In this document: in pieces, positions 34,083 to 43,885 of the stretch
How the letters are laid out: the number at the start of each line of letters is the position of its first letter
How positions within the stretch are numbered: the stretch's first letter is position 1
Source: Bacteroidales bacterium
GTDB taxonomy: Bacteria > Bacteroidota > Bacteroidia > Bacteroidales > UBA932
Reading direction: 5' to 3'
DNA length: 64,000 bases
Assembly: GCA_017619675.1 (NCBI GenBank)
Contig: JAFZRX010000017.1
Location: forward strand, 28,373-92,372
The notes under the pieces: model-generated
Database searches by the model: none
Told to the model about the DNA's origin: nothing
What the model saw: only the letters and a program-made list of their open reading frames with translations
Translations under genes and position numbers: made by a program

Positions 34083-36008
34083 TCAGTCTATCAGTTTACC
34101 CCACTCCTCTTCCTTGAAGTCCAACTCTCTCTTGCACTCGAGGTAAGAGCGTGTAAGTTCCAGTATTTCATCTTTTTCCGTTGTCAGCGTCATCTTGTGC
34201 TCCAGATCTTTCATCTGGGCCTCCAGCTTCTCTATGTCCTTCTCCAGCGCCGCAATCCGGTTCTTAATCCTCTTCTCCTCCTTGCTCTTCTGGCGCATCT
34301 CCTCATAGGACATCTGACGCTCCTGCTTTACGGCAGGCTGAGCCGGGGCGGCTGCAGCCGCAGGCTTCGCCGCTCCCCTGTCCATCTCGGCAATGGACTC
34401 CAGTTTGCGTTTCTGCAGGAACTGCGCTATGGTCTCCAGATGCTCGCGCACGCGCCCGTCCTCAAATTCATAGAACTTGTCCACCAGGCCGTCAAGGAAG
34501 TCTCGGTCATGGGATACAACAACAAGGGTTCCGTCGTAGGCCTTGAGCGCCTGTTTCAGGATGTCCTTGGACTTTATGTCCATGTGGTTGGTGGGCTCGT
34601 CAAGGGCCAGGAGGTTGTAGCTCTTGAGCATGAGAGTGGCCATGGCAAGGCGGGCCCGCTCGCCGCCGCTGAGCACGCTCACGGGCTTGTCGATATCCTC
34701 GCCGCGGAAGAGGAACTGCGCCAGCAGGTCCCTCAGGCGGCTGCGGATATCGCCGGTGGCAACGCGGTCCAGAGTGCTGAAGACAGTCTCTTTTTTGTCA
34801 AGCACATCTTCCTGATTCTGAGCATAGTAACCTATGGTTACATTATGTCCTGCTTTAGCTTCTCCATCTATAGGGTCCAACTCTCCCGTGAGGATTCTCA
34901 TGAAGGTTGTCTTGCCTTCTCCGTTGCGTCCTATCAGGGCCACTTTCTCCCCTCTGCGGATCTCTATGTCCGCGTTCTTGAACACTACCTTCTGCGGATA
35001 GCCGGCGGTCAGGTTCACGGCCTTGAAGGCTACGTCCCCGCTGCGCGGAGCGGGCGGGAACTTCACCCGCAGGGTGGCGTTGTCCGTCTCGTCTATCTCC
35101 AGCCTCTCCAGTTTCTCCAGGGCCTTGATGCGTGACTGCACCTGGTTGGACTTGGTGGGCTTGTAGCGGAAGCGGTTTATGAAGTCTTCCGTCTTCTCTA
35201 TCATCTTCTGCTGGTTCTGGTAGGCCGCGGTCTGCTGCGCGAGCCTTTCGGCGCGCAGCTCCACATAGCGGCTGTACGGAACCTTGTAGTCGTATACGTG
35301 GCCCAGCATGACCTCAACCGTGCGGTTTGTCACGTTGTCAAGGAACTTCCTGTCGTGTGAAACCAGCATAATGCCCCCTTTCAGGCCTTTTAAGTAGTCT
35401 TCAAGCCATTCAATGGACTCTATGTCCAAATGGTTGGTAGGCTCGTCCAGAAGCAAAATATCGGGCTTTCTGAGCAGAATCTTGGCCAACTCTATGCGCA
35501 TGTTCCAACCCTGGGAGAAAGTGTCCGTCAGGCGGCCCAGCTCGTCGTCCTTGAAGCCCAGGCCCTTCAGCGTGCGCCGGGCCTGCGCCTCAGCCGGCTC
35601 GCTCTGGCTCAGCCGCAGGTAGTCGTCCAGCTCGTTGTACCGGCTGATCAGTGCGCTGTACGCATCGGACTCATAGTCAGTCCGCTGCTCCAGCTCCCTG
35701 GAAATGCCGTCCAATTCGCGCCTGGCGTCCAGCAGCGCGTCGAACGCGGTCATGGTCTCGTCCAGGACCGTGCGCCCCCTGTGGTGCTCCATTATCTGCG
35801 GCAGGTAGCCCACGGTGTAGTGCGCCGGCAGGTCAATCCGGCCGGAAGTGGGGCTCTGAAGACCACAGATCAATTTCATGATCGTGGTCTTCCCCGCCCC
35901 GTTCTTCCCAGTGAGGCCAATCTTGTCGGTCTCGCTTATATTGAAACTTATTTTGTCCAGGAGTGTCCAGTTGCCAAAGGACACGGTTACGTCATTCAGA
36001 GACAGCAT
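34083..36008 (-). CDS. ABC-F family ATPase
   Basis: A 641-residue soluble protein with two ABC nucleotide-binding domains and no membrane domain, the ABC-F layout of translation factors that bind the ribosomal E site. Walker A motifs are GKNGAGKTT and GRNGEGKTT; the second signature is LSGGERARLA, while the first is the less regular FSQGWNMRIELA. Between the domains is the charged P-site tRNA-interaction linker (RYKPTKSNQVQSRIKALEK). A C-terminal coiled coil (about 560-640) follows an Ala/Pro-rich stretch. It overlaps the tatC start region by 17 bases at its 5' end. Which factor it is (Uup-, EttA- or resistance-like) is open. Confidence 0.92.
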   Translation of the reverse strand: MLSLNDVTVSFGNWTLLDKISFNISETDKIGLTGKNGAGKTTIMKLICGLQSPTSGRIDLPAHYTVGYLPQIMEHHRGRTVLDETMTAFDALLDARRELDGISRELEQRTDYESDAYSALISRYNELDDYLRLSQSEPAEAQARRTLKGLGFKDDELGRLTDTFSQGWNMRIELAKILLRKPDILLLDEPTNHLDIESIEWLEDYLKGLKGGIMLVSHDRKFLDNVTNRTVEVMLGHVYDYKVPYSRYVELRAERLAQQTAAYQNQQKMIEKTEDFINRFRYKPTKSNQVQSRIKALEKLERLEIDETDNATLRVKFPPAPRSGDVAFKAVNLTAGYPQKVVFKNADIEIRRGEKVALIGRNGEGKTTFMRILTGELDPIDGEAKAGHNVTIGYYAQNQEDVLDKKETVFSTLDRVATGDIRSRLRDLLAQFLFRGEDIDKPVSVLSGGERARLAMATLMLKSYNLLALDEPTNHMDIKSKDILKQALKAYDGTLVVVSHDRDFLDGLVDKFYEFEDGRVREHLETIAQFLQKRKLESIAEMDRGAAKPAAAAAPAQPAVKQERQMSYEEMRQKSKEEKRIKNRIAALEKDIEKLEAQMKDLEHKMTLTTEKDEILELTRSYLECKRELDFKEEEWGKLID

Positions 36009-36756
36009 CTTCCTCTTCCTCCTCCTCAGCCGCTGCGGGCTTGCATATCATAATGCTGAATTCATAAAGCAGATACAGCGGCAGCGCCACAACCAGCATG
36101 GTGAACGGATCGCCCGTAGGCGTAAGCACTGCGGCCAGTATCAGGATCACCACCACCGCGTGGCGGCGGAACTTGCGCATATGCTCGCGCGTCACCAGCC
36201 CGAAATGCGACAGCACCGCCAGCACGGACGGGAACTCAAAGAGGATTCCCATCAGGAATACCATTGACGTAAAGATGGATATATAGGATGTCAGCGCGAA
36301 CGTGTTCTCCACGCTGCTGCTGACCTGGTATCCGTTGAAGAAATACAGCAGTACCGGCATCACGATGAAATACCCCACCGCAACTCCAAGGTAAAACAGC
36401 ACCGCGCCCAGCCCGAAGGCCTTCTTTATGGTCTTCTTCTCGTTCTCATAAAGCCCCGGCGCCACAAACTTCCATATCTCCCAGCACAGCAGCGGGAAAC
36501 TCACCACCACCGCGCAGATGAAAGTCACCTTGATATGGGTGAAGAACTGGGCCGCTATGTCAATGTTTATCAGGTCCAGGTCCAAATTCACCCCCAGCAG
36601 ACGATAAAACCAGAAACTGGAGCGTGCCGGACGGAGTATCACCCCGTCGAACAGCCGCTCCTTCAGGAAGAACCCTACCGTGAAAAAGGCCAAAACGATC
36701 AGAACTGAGCGGAATATGGTTCCCCTCAGTTCCTCAAGATGGTCCCAGAAGGACAT
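35992..36756 (-). CDS. tatC: Sec-independent translocase subunit TatC
   Basis: A 254-residue inner-membrane protein with six predicted helices; it binds twin-arginine signal peptides. The family N-terminus MSFWDHLEELRGTIFRS is seen, and the first periplasmic loop and FxxE region (WKFVAPGLYENEKK) match. The frame is open to 36789, but that ATG lies inside tatA; the ATG at 36756, preceded by AAGGAA, gives the canonical start. An acidic tail of Glu residues (EEEEEED) ends the protein. It follows tatA by four bases and overlaps the ABC-F gene. Confidence 0.93.
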   Translation of the reverse strand: MSFWDHLEELRGTIFRSVLIVLAFFTVGFFLKERLFDGVILRPARSSFWFYRLLGVNLDLDLINIDIAAQFFTHIKVTFICAVVVSFPLLCWEIWKFVAPGLYENEKKTIKKAFGLGAVLFYLGVAVGYFIVMPVLLYFFNGYQVSSSVENTFALTSYISIFTSMVFLMGILFEFPSVLAVLSHFGLVTREHMRKFRRHAVVVILILAAVLTPTGDPFTMLVVALPLYLLYEFSIMICKPAAAEEEEEEDAVSE

Positions 36757-36760
36757 TTCC

Positions 36761-36979
36761 TTACTGTTGTTTCTTGTCGTCGTCTTCAAGTTCTTTGGTT
36801 ACGTCCTTGATTTCGTCCTCGACTTCCTGCATTCCCTTCTTGAAACTCTTCACTCCCTTGCCCAGTCCTCTCATGAGCTCGGGAATCTTCTTTCCTCCAA
36901 ACAGGAGGATTATCACCAGGACAATAAGAAGTATCTCCCAGAATCCCAGGCTACCCAAAAACAGTGGATAAGTAATCAT
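36761..36979 (-). CDS. tatA: Twin-arginine translocase subunit TatA/TatE
   Basis: A 72-residue protein with one N-terminal membrane helix ([18 protein letters not shown]), the hinge [15 protein letters not shown] and an amphipathic then charged tail. It forms the pore part of the Tat pathway with TatC, encoded next. It starts four bases behind valS, so the Tat genes share the valS transcript. No separate TatB is present, as usual in Bacteroidota. Confidence 0.93.
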   Translation of the reverse strand: MITYPLFLGSLGFWEILLIVLVIILLFGGKKIPELMRGLGKGVKSFKKGMQEVEDEIKDVTKELEDDDKKQQ

Positions 36980-36983
36980 GATA

Positions 36984-39632
36984 TCAGTTGTTTTTTAGTG
37001 AATTGATCTGTGATGTAAGGCTCTCTATCCTGGACAGGGCGTCGGCCTCCTTCTTGCGCTCCACGGCCACCACCTTCTCAGGTGCGTGGGCCATGAACGA
37101 CTCGTTGGCCAGCTTGCGCCTTACGCCTTCCAGGAACTTCTTCTGGTAATCCAGGTCGGCTTCCAGCTTTGCCAGTTCCTCCTCGACGTTGACGAACCCA
37201 GCCAGAGGGACAAAGAACTCCGTAGTACCTATGATGAACGGCACTCCCTGCGCGTCAGCGTCCTGCGCCTTCTCCACGCTGGAAACCCCCGCCAGTTTCT
37301 TCACTGCCGATGCCATCTCCTCCGGGAACTCCCCTTTCACCTTCAGCTCCAGCGCGCTCTTCATGGGGATGTTCTTCTGCTTGCGGATGGCGCGCACGGA
37401 AGCCACGGCCTCGCGGGCGATGTCGAAGTCCGCAAGGAACTTCTCATCGAACGCGCCGGCCTTAGGCGTGGGCGCGTACATGATGGTCTCCCCGTCCTTC
37501 CTTGGCTCCAGGCTCTGCCACAGTTCCTCCGTGATGAACGGCATGATGGGGTGAACCATCTTTATCAGGGCCTCGAAGAAGCCCGTTGTGGCGTCGTAGG
37601 TGGCCTTGTCCATGGCTGCGCCGTACGCCGGCTTCACCAGTTCAAGGTACCAGCTGCAGAAGTCGTCCCAGAACAGTTTATACGTGGCCATCAGGGCGTC
37701 GTTGATCCTGAACTTGGAGTAGTGGTCCTCCACGATGCATATTGTCTGGCTCAGTTTCTGGCCGAACCACTTCACCGCAACAGCGCTGTGCTCCGGCGTG
37801 GGAGCGCTCTCATCCACGCTCCAGCCCTTGATTAGGCGGAAGGAGTTCCATATCTTGCCGCAGAAGTTGCGCCCCTGCTCAATCATGCTCTCGTCATACA
37901 GGATGTCGTTTCCTGCCGATGAGCAGAGCAGCATTCCAAGGCGTACCGCGTCAGCACCGTACTTGGCTATGAGTTCCAGAGGATCCGGGCTGTTGCCCAG
38001 GGTCTTGCTCATCTTGCGGCCTATCTTGTCGCGCACGATTCCGGTGAAGTATACGTTTCGGAACGGAACGTCGTTCATGAACTCGTTTCCGGCCATGATC
38101 ATCCTGGCAACCCAGAAGAATATGATGTCCGGTCCGGTTACCAGGTCGCTGGTAGGATAATAGTATTTGAGGTCCGCGTTGGGTTCGTGGTCCGGCTGGC
38201 CAGGCATGTCGGGATCGAATACGGATATAGGCCACAGCCAGCTGGAGAACCAGGTGTCAAGGACGTCCTCGTCCTGACGCAGGTTTTCCGGCTTGATGGC
38301 CGGATCAATGGCCTGGGCGGCCTTCAAGGCTTTCTCGAAAGAGGATTCAACAACTATCTGTCCGTCAGGAAGATAGTATGCAGGAATCCGCTGGCCCCAC
38401 CACAACTGGCGGCTTATGCACCAGTCACGTGCGTTCTCCATCCAGTGGCGGTATGTGTTGCGGTATTTGTCCGGGATGAACTTGATGAATCCGTCCTCTA
38501 CGGAAGCCAGTGCGCGCGGTGCCAGCTCTCCCATTTTTAGGAACCACTGAACGCTCAGGCGCGGCTCGATGACCGCGTTGGTGCGCTCGCTGTATCCAAC
38601 CGGTGAGGTATAGTCCTCTACCTTCTCCATGTTGCCGGCATCCTGCAGCATCTTGACTATCTTCTCGCGTGCAACGAAGCGGTCCTCACCAATCAGGATC
38701 TGGGCCTTCTCGTTCAGGCGTCCGTGATCGTCAATGATGTCCAGTACGGGCAGGTTGTGGCGGAGTCCTATCTCATAGTCGTGGGCGTCGTGGGCCGGGG
38801 TCACCTTGAGGCATCCGGTTCCAAAGTCCATCTCTACGTAATCGTCCTCTATGATAGGTATTTCCTTGTTGATAAGAGGGATAAGCACTTTCTTGCCTCG
38901 CATCCAGTGATGGCGCTCGTCGTTGGGGTTGACGCAGATGGCGGCATCGGCCATGATGGTCTCGGGACGGGTGGTGGCAATCACGATGTACTTGTCCGTA
39001 GGATTACCGTGGCCGTCTGAGATGAAATAGCGCATGTGATAGAAGTGGCTCTTGGTATCCTTGTGGATTACCTCATCGTCGCTGACGGCGGTGTGGCCTT
39101 CAGGATCCCAGTTTACCATGCGCACTCCCCTGTAAATCCAGCCCTTCTTGTAGAAGTAGACGAAGGTGTTGATCACGGCCTGTGACAGTTCCGGATCCAT
39201 GGTGAAGCGGGTGCGGTCCCAGTCGCAGGAGGCGCCCAGCTTGCGGAGCTGCTTGAGGATAATCCCTCCGTGCTCTTCCTTCCACTCCCAGGCGTACTTC
39301 AGGAATTCCTCACGGGTGATGTCTTCCTTGCTGATGCCCATACCTTTCAGTTTGGCCACCACCTTGCTTTCCGTGGCTATGGATGCGTGGTCAGTGCCGG
39401 GCACCCAGCAGGCGTTCTTGCCGTCCATGCGGGCCTTGCGGATGAGCACATCGTTCAGGGTGTTGTTGAGCACGTGGCCCATGTGAAGTATTCCCGTTAC
39501 GTTAGGCGGCGGAATAACAATGGTATAAGGTTCTTTCTCGTCAGGTTCTGAATGGAAGCATTTATGCTCCTGCCAATAGGCGTACCACTTGTCCTCTACT
39601 TCAGAGGGGTTGTATTTAGAATTAATTTCCAT
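36984..39632 (-). CDS. valS: Valyl-tRNA synthetase
   Basis: An 882-residue class I synthetase. The HIGH motif is [13 protein letters not shown], followed by the CP1 editing domain (about 180-350), the KMSKS motif as [10 protein letters not shown], an anticodon-binding domain and a C-terminal coiled coil arm. The frame extends to 39665, but the minus-strand TATCTTTG box (39663-39670) covers that end, and [17 protein letters not shown] at 39632 is the natural start. It is the first gene of a run with tatA, tatC, ABC-F and dipeptidase, with gaps of at most six bases. Confidence 0.96.
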   Translation of the reverse strand: MEINSKYNPSEVEDKWYAYWQEHKCFHSEPDEKEPYTIVIPPPNVTGILHMGHVLNNTLNDVLIRKARMDGKNACWVPGTDHASIATESKVVAKLKGMGISKEDITREEFLKYAWEWKEEHGGIILKQLRKLGASCDWDRTRFTMDPELSQAVINTFVYFYKKGWIYRGVRMVNWDPEGHTAVSDDEVIHKDTKSHFYHMRYFISDGHGNPTDKYIVIATTRPETIMADAAICVNPNDERHHWMRGKKVLIPLINKEIPIIEDDYVEMDFGTGCLKVTPAHDAHDYEIGLRHNLPVLDIIDDHGRLNEKAQILIGEDRFVAREKIVKMLQDAGNMEKVEDYTSPVGYSERTNAVIEPRLSVQWFLKMGELAPRALASVEDGFIKFIPDKYRNTYRHWMENARDWCISRQLWWGQRIPAYYLPDGQIVVESSFEKALKAAQAIDPAIKPENLRQDEDVLDTWFSSWLWPISVFDPDMPGQPDHEPNADLKYYYPTSDLVTGPDIIFFWVARMIMAGNEFMNDVPFRNVYFTGIVRDKIGRKMSKTLGNSPDPLELIAKYGADAVRLGMLLCSSAGNDILYDESMIEQGRNFCGKIWNSFRLIKGWSVDESAPTPEHSAVAVKWFGQKLSQTICIVEDHYSKFRINDALMATYKLFWDDFCSWYLELVKPAYGAAMDKATYDATTGFFEALIKMVHPIMPFITEELWQSLEPRKDGETIMYAPTPKAGAFDEKFLADFDIAREAVASVRAIRKQKNIPMKSALELKVKGEFPEEMASAVKKLAGVSSVEKAQDADAQGVPFIIGTTEFFVPLAGFVNVEEELAKLEADLDYQKKFLEGVRRKLANESFMAHAPEKVVAVERKKEADALSRIESLTSQINSLKNN

Positions 39633-39662
39633 TACTTGGACAATACGTTTTATCAAATCAGA

Positions 39663-39691
39663 CAAAGATAGTTAAAATTTAACTAACTTTG
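39663..39691. promoter_or_regulatory. Divergent -7 boxes for valS (-) and maf (+)
   Basis: TATCTTTG on the minus strand (39670 to 39663) is 31 bases before the valS ATG; TAACTTTG on the plus strand (39684-39691) is 10 bases before the maf ATG. The two boxes are only 13 bp apart. Confidence 0.65.
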
Positions 39692-39701
39692 CCTTAACGC
39701 T

Positions 39702-40283
39702 ATGCACACTTCAAAAAACATAATCCTGGGAAGCAATTCTCCGCGCCGGAAAGAATTGCTGAAATGCCTTGACGTGGACTTTACGGTTGACACCGGTAAC
39801 ACCTTCGAGGAGAACCTTGAACCTGACCTCACCCCCTGCGAGGTCCCCGTACACATGTCCATAGGCAAGTCCCACGGATTCCACCGGCCGCTGTCCCAGG
39901 ACGAAGTCCTGCTCACAGCGGATACCATCGTCATAGCGGACGGCAAGGCCCTGGGCAAGCCTCACTCCCGTGAGGAGGCCGTGGCCATGCTGGAGGAGCT
40001 TTCCGGGCGTGACCACCTGGTGGTCACAGCCGTCACGCTCCGTGACAGCAGCCGGGAGAAAACCGTCTCGGACTGCACAAGGGTATGGTTCCGTGAACTT
40101 GACCGGAAAGAAATAGACTACTACGTGGACACCTACCGCCCCTTTGACAAGGCCGGCGCCTACGGCGTCCAGGAATGGATAGGCTACGTTGCCATAGGCA
40201 CCATAGAAGGCTCCTTCTACAATGTCATGGGCCTCCCCGTCCACCGTGTCTATGATCTGCTGAAAGAATTCCAGGTTATATAA
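39702..40283 (+). CDS. maf: Maf-family nucleotide pyrophosphatase
   Basis: A 193-residue Maf protein, a house-cleaning enzyme that hydrolyses non-canonical nucleoside triphosphates such as dTTP, UTP or modified forms. The N-terminus ILGSNSPRRKELL is the family signature (S-x-S-PRR), followed by TADTIVIADGKALGKP and YVDTYRPFDKAGAYGVQEW. Length is typical. It is divergent from valS and has its own -7 box. An imperfect stem-loop follows at 40292-40323. Confidence 0.93.
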   Translation: MHTSKNIILGSNSPRRKELLKCLDVDFTVDTGNTFEENLEPDLTPCEVPVHMSIGKSHGFHRPLSQDEVLLTADTIVIADGKALGKPHSREEAVAMLEELSGRDHLVVTAVTLRDSSREKTVSDCTRVWFRELDRKEIDYYVDTYRPFDKAGAYGVQEWIGYVAIGTIEGSFYNVMGLPVHRVYDLLKEFQVI

Positions 40284-40291
40284 AAAAGAAA

Positions 40292-40323
40292 AAGAGTGTT
40301 GGCGCTCGCGCGTGGACACTCTT
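40292..40323 (+). terminator. Stem-loop behind maf
   Basis: AAGAGTGT (40292-40299) pairs with ACACTCTT (40316-40323) around a GC-rich loop. It lies nine bases behind the maf stop. The following sequence is AT-rich but has no clean T-tract, so termination is probable, not certain. Confidence 0.5.
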
Positions 40324-40413
40324 CTAACCACATAATTAATAACACTAAAACTAATAACCACAGGAGTTATAAGAAGAACTCTCAAACCCCACTGCAAAGG
40401 TACACATAAAAAT

Positions 40414-40421
40414 TAGTTTTG
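40414..40421 (+). promoter_or_regulatory. -7 box (TAGTTTTG) for the GH3 gene
   Basis: TAGTTTTG lies 51 bases before the ATG at 40473 in an AT-rich leader. A -33 TTTG partner is not clear. Confidence 0.4.
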
Positions 40422-40472
40422 CAAATATTTTTTAAAGTTTTTTTAATAAATCTTTTTCTCCCATATTGAACT

Positions 40473-42848
40473 ATGAAGAAAATCGCCCTTACACTGGCCC
40501 TGGCCCTATGTTTTGCGCCTCTTTTCGCACAGCCAAAACTGAACAAAAACAACATTGACGAGGTCATCAAGGCCATGACCCTTGAAGAAAAGGCCACGCT
40601 TCTGGTAGGCTCCGGCTGGGGAAGCATGGTGGGCGGCCTGACAAACTCGGACGAAGTCCTCGTTTCAGGCGCCGCCGGCACCACGCGCGCCATCCCCCGC
40701 CTTGGCATCCCGCAGACCGTCCTTTCAGACGGCCCTGCCGGCCTCCGCATCAACCCCACCCGCCTGGGTACGGACAAGACTTTCTACTGCACGGGCTTCC
40801 CTGTAGGAACCTCCCTGGCCTCCACCTGGAACACTCCGCTTGTGGAGCAGTTGACAACCGCAATGGGAGAGGAAGTAAAGGAATACGGTGCCGACGTGCT
40901 CCTTGCCCCGGGAATGAACCTGCACCGCAATCCCCTGTGCGGCCGTAACTTCGAGTATTTCTCTGAGGATCCGCTCCTCACCGGAAAGATGGCCGCCGCC
41001 TACACCCGCGGCATCCAATCCAACGGAGTGGGCGTATCGGTCAAGCACTTCGCAGGCAACAGCCAGGAAACCAACCGAATGGCAAATGACGCGCGCATTA
41101 ACCCGCGTGCACTGCGCGAGCTCTATCTTAAAGGTTTCGAGATAGCGGTCAAGGAGTCACAGCCCTGGACCATCATGTCTTCCTACAACAAGATCAACGG
41201 TCCCTATACGCAGGAAAACCGTGACCTTCTATACACCATCCTCCGCGAGGAATGGGGCTTTGACGGCATAGTTATGACTGACTGGACAGGCGCCCGCAAC
41301 ACCGCCCGCCAGATAGGTTCCATCAACGACCTGCTGGAGCCTGGAATGGACCAGTTCATCGGAGAAATCGTAGCGGCCGTCCAGAACGGTACCCTCAAGA
41401 TTGAGGATGTCGACACCTGCGTGCGCAATATGCTCGAATACATTGTTAAGACCCCTCGTTTCCAGGGCTACAAGTATTCCGATAACCCTGATCTTGAAGG
41501 CCACGCCAAGCTCGTCCGCAAGGCGGCTGCGGAAGGCCTTGTCCTGCTTGAGAACAACGGCGTCCTGCCGCTCAAGGGTGTGAAGAAGGTTGCCCTTTAC
41601 GGTGTTGGTTCCTATGACTTCATAGCGGGAGGCACCGGTTCCGGCAACGTGAACAAGAAATACGTCCGCAACATAGCCGACGGCCTCCGCGTTAACGGAT
41701 TCGAGGTTAACGAGACAATTGAGAACTGGTACAACCAGTACATAGCCCTCCAGAAGACGGAGATGGCCAACAACGCCGCAGAGACCAACGTACTCCTTGG
41801 AGATCCTGTCCTTGCGGAGATGAAGGTGTCCCGCAGTTTCATCAACAAGATGGTTCCCCAGAGCGACATAGCCATCCTCACCATATCCCGCAACGCGGGT
41901 GAAGGCGGAGACCGCCGTGCCGAGGACGGCGACTGGACCCTCACCGGTGACGAGAGGAAACTCCTTCAGGACCTTTGTGACGCATACCACTATGCAGGAA
42001 AGCCCGTCGTTGTTGTCCTGAACATTGGCGGCGTAATCGAGACCGCATCCTGGAAGAGCCTGCCCGATGCAGTCCTCCTTGCCTGGACCCCGGGACAGGA
42101 AGGCGGATACACCGTTGCCGACGTCCTGTCAGGCGCCTCCTACCCTTCCGGAAAGCTCCCTATGACCTTCCCCGTAGCATATTTCGACATCCCTTCTTCA
42201 TACAACTTCCCGTTTGACTTTGCTGGTGACAGTTCCCTCAATCCTCTCACGGGCAGCGATGTGGACGAGGAGACCAATGACCTGCTGGCCATGTTCGGTC
42301 TGGGCAGCGTGAAGCAGCCCAACGTGGACTACACGGAATATAAGGAAGGCATCTGGGTTGGATACCGCTACTTCAGCACCGCTGGAAAGAACGTCTCCTA
42401 CCCGTTCGGATACGGACTGGGTTATACCACCTTCGCCTATTCAAAGCCCTCTGTAAAGGTTGCAAAGGACGGTACGGTAACAGCCTCCATCACCGTTACC
42501 AATACCGGCTCATTTGCCGGAAAAGAGGCCGTACAGCTCTACGTCACGGCTCCTGACGGCGGTCTTGTAAAGCCCGCCTGCGAGCTCCGCGCCTTCGCCA
42601 AGACCGGTGAACTGAAACCGGGACAGTCCGAAACGCTCACCATGACCATTGACCCTTACACCCTCGCCTCCTTCAACGAGGACACCTCCGCCTGGGAGAC
42701 CACAGCGGGCAGCTACACGGCGCAGTTCGGCGCCTCCGTCGCCGACATCCGCGCCACCGCCCCCTTCAAGATTGCCAAAGCACAATCCTGGCCCGTCCAC
42801 CGCGTCCTTCTCCCCAAAGAGCCCGTAAATGAAATAACCGTCAAATAA
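40473..42848 (+). CDS. Secreted GH3 beta-glucosidase-type glycosidase
   Basis: A 791-residue family 3 glycoside hydrolase with a signal peptide (KIALTLALALCFAPLFA, then QPK). The first domain has LSDGPAGLR, LLAPGMNLHRNPLCGRNFEY, VKHFAGNSQETNR and the nucleophile Asp270 in IVMTDWTGA. The second domain carries ISRNAGEGGDR, with the acid/base region, and a fibronectin III-like domain ends the protein (about 690-785). This is the beta-glucosidase-like branch, unlike the PA14-bearing enzyme at 12-14.6 kb. It is probably periplasmic. It stands alone, with palindromic elements A4 and B3 behind it. Confidence 0.92.
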   Translation: MKKIALTLALALCFAPLFAQPKLNKNNIDEVIKAMTLEEKATLLVGSGWGSMVGGLTNSDEVLVSGAAGTTRAIPRLGIPQTVLSDGPAGLRINPTRLGTDKTFYCTGFPVGTSLASTWNTPLVEQLTTAMGEEVKEYGADVLLAPGMNLHRNPLCGRNFEYFSEDPLLTGKMAAAYTRGIQSNGVGVSVKHFAGNSQETNRMANDARINPRALRELYLKGFEIAVKESQPWTIMSSYNKINGPYTQENRDLLYTILREEWGFDGIVMTDWTGARNTARQIGSINDLLEPGMDQFIGEIVAAVQNGTLKIEDVDTCVRNMLEYIVKTPRFQGYKYSDNPDLEGHAKLVRKAAAEGLVLLENNGVLPLKGVKKVALYGVGSYDFIAGGTGSGNVNKKYVRNIADGLRVNGFEVNETIENWYNQYIALQKTEMANNAAETNVLLGDPVLAEMKVSRSFINKMVPQSDIAILTISRNAGEGGDRRAEDGDWTLTGDERKLLQDLCDAYHYAGKPVVVVLNIGGVIETASWKSLPDAVLLAWTPGQEGGYTVADVLSGASYPSGKLPMTFPVAYFDIPSSYNFPFDFAGDSSLNPLTGSDVDEETNDLLAMFGLGSVKQPNVDYTEYKEGIWVGYRYFSTAGKNVSYPFGYGLGYTTFAYSKPSVKVAKDGTVTASITVTNTGSFAGKEAVQLYVTAPDGGLVKPACELRAFAKTGELKPGQSETLTMTIDPYTLASFNEDTSAWETTAGSYTAQFGASVADIRATAPFKIAKAQSWPVHRVLLPKEPVNEITVK

Positions 42849-42865
42849 CAGAACTTTGTAAAACC

Positions 42866-42971
42866 CGTGGAGGTAACTATCTGGCAATCAGCACAATAGC
42901 CACTTTAACGGTCTCAATTTGTTCACCGTTAAAAGAATCATCTCATTGATTCCCAGCACCTTACCCCCACG
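42866..42971 (+). repeat. Palindromic intergenic element, subtype A (A4)
   Basis: A 106-bp copy from CGTGGAGGTAACTATCTG to TTACCCCCACG, starting 18 bp behind the GH3 gene. The core is TTTAACGGT-CTCAATTTGTTC-ACCGTTAAA; the loop differs from other A copies but the stem is intact. It is followed after 52 bp by B3. Confidence 0.85.
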
Positions 42972-43023
42972 CTCACGGGCAGGACTAGTGATCCCTAGTG
43001 ATTCCAATATGAGGTATAGGTCT

Positions 43024-43132
43024 GGTGGCGTGTAAAGGGTTGACAGTCAGGGAGATCACACCTGCGATACTCCCAGTTTTGGGGAGTATCAATACCCACT
43101 TCTCTCTGAAAATCAAGACCTTACGCGCCACC
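43024..43132 (+). repeat. Palindromic intergenic element, subtype B (B3)
   Basis: A 109-bp copy from GGTGGCGTGTAA to TTACGCGCCACC. The core is the clean hairpin GATACTCCC-AGTTTTG-GGGAGTATC. It lies between the convergent GH3 and lipoprotein genes, in the same orientation as B1. Confidence 0.85.
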
Positions 43133-43212
43133 GGCCATCATCCGCTTTTGCTGAAGTTCCCGGAAAACTACTGGGTAAGCGGAGGTAACCCCTGCCGGAG
43201 CGTGCTAAATGG

Positions 43213-43875
43213 TTAGAATACCCATTTGTAACGGGAGACGAGGGCGGTGAGGTAGTTGTCTACTCGGGATCGGTCCATGGGGTCCATGGTCCGTGGATCC
43301 ACGGGGTTGTAGTAGATTACCTGGTCTGTCTTGGTGTCAAAGATGACTACCGTAGAGTTGAAAACGTTCTTGTAGGGGACGGTAACCACGGATCCCAATG
43401 AAAGGATACTGATGGCCAGGCCCCTGACAACAGCGCGCCTGTAGTTCTTCTTGTTGCGGGTGAAACCGCCGCTGACAACGGCCATGGCGTACCGGTGGCC
43501 GGTAGACTCTATTATCTCCCTGATGGATTTGGGAATGGGCATCGCCGGGATGGCTTTCTTGCTCAGGCCCCTCACGTAATTGGTAAAGTTGACCAGGTCC
43601 TCCTGGGCCTGGGGTGTCAGGATGGCGTCGTCGGTTACGTGGAAGTAACCCGGACGGGCTAGGATGCTCTCTTGAACCATCTCGGAAGATTCAACGGACA
43701 TGTCGTTGTCAACTATTACCATGTCCTCTTGGGTGAAATACTGTATGATGGATATGGGTTCCAGGAGAACCAGGTCGTCAACGGGTTCCTTCAAGGCTGA
43801 GGAAGCCGTGTATGTTGCACAGGATGCCGCGACCAATGATACGGCCGCCAGCAGGATAATCGTTAATCTTTTCAT
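43213..43875 (-). CDS. Hypothetical lipoprotein
   Basis: A 220-residue protein with a lipoprotein signal (lipobox VAASC, Cys19). The mature part has no motif that I recognise; a hydrophobic segment (about 150-165, AISILSLGSVVTVPY) and a stretch VVIFDTKTDQVIYYNP resemble exported proteins of unknown function. It is the last gene of a closely spaced minus-strand run that begins at gdhA, ten bases behind the double-esterase gene. Confidence 0.8.
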   Translation of the reverse strand: MKRLTIILLAAVSLVAASCATYTASSALKEPVDDLVLLEPISIIQYFTQEDMVIVDNDMSVESSEMVQESILARPGYFHVTDDAILTPQAQEDLVNFTNYVRGLSKKAIPAMPIPKSIREIIESTGHRYAMAVVSGGFTRNKKNYRRAVVRGLAISILSLGSVVTVPYKNVFNSTVVIFDTKTDQVIYYNPVDPRTMDPMDRSRVDNYLTALVSRYKWVF

Positions 43876-43885
43876 TCTAAATCAA

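Noticed and set aside
34080-35135. Plus-strand open frame (351 codons) opposite the ABC-F gene
   Set aside because: Leu/His/Val-rich antisense product, with the ABC-F motifs on the other strand fully conserved.
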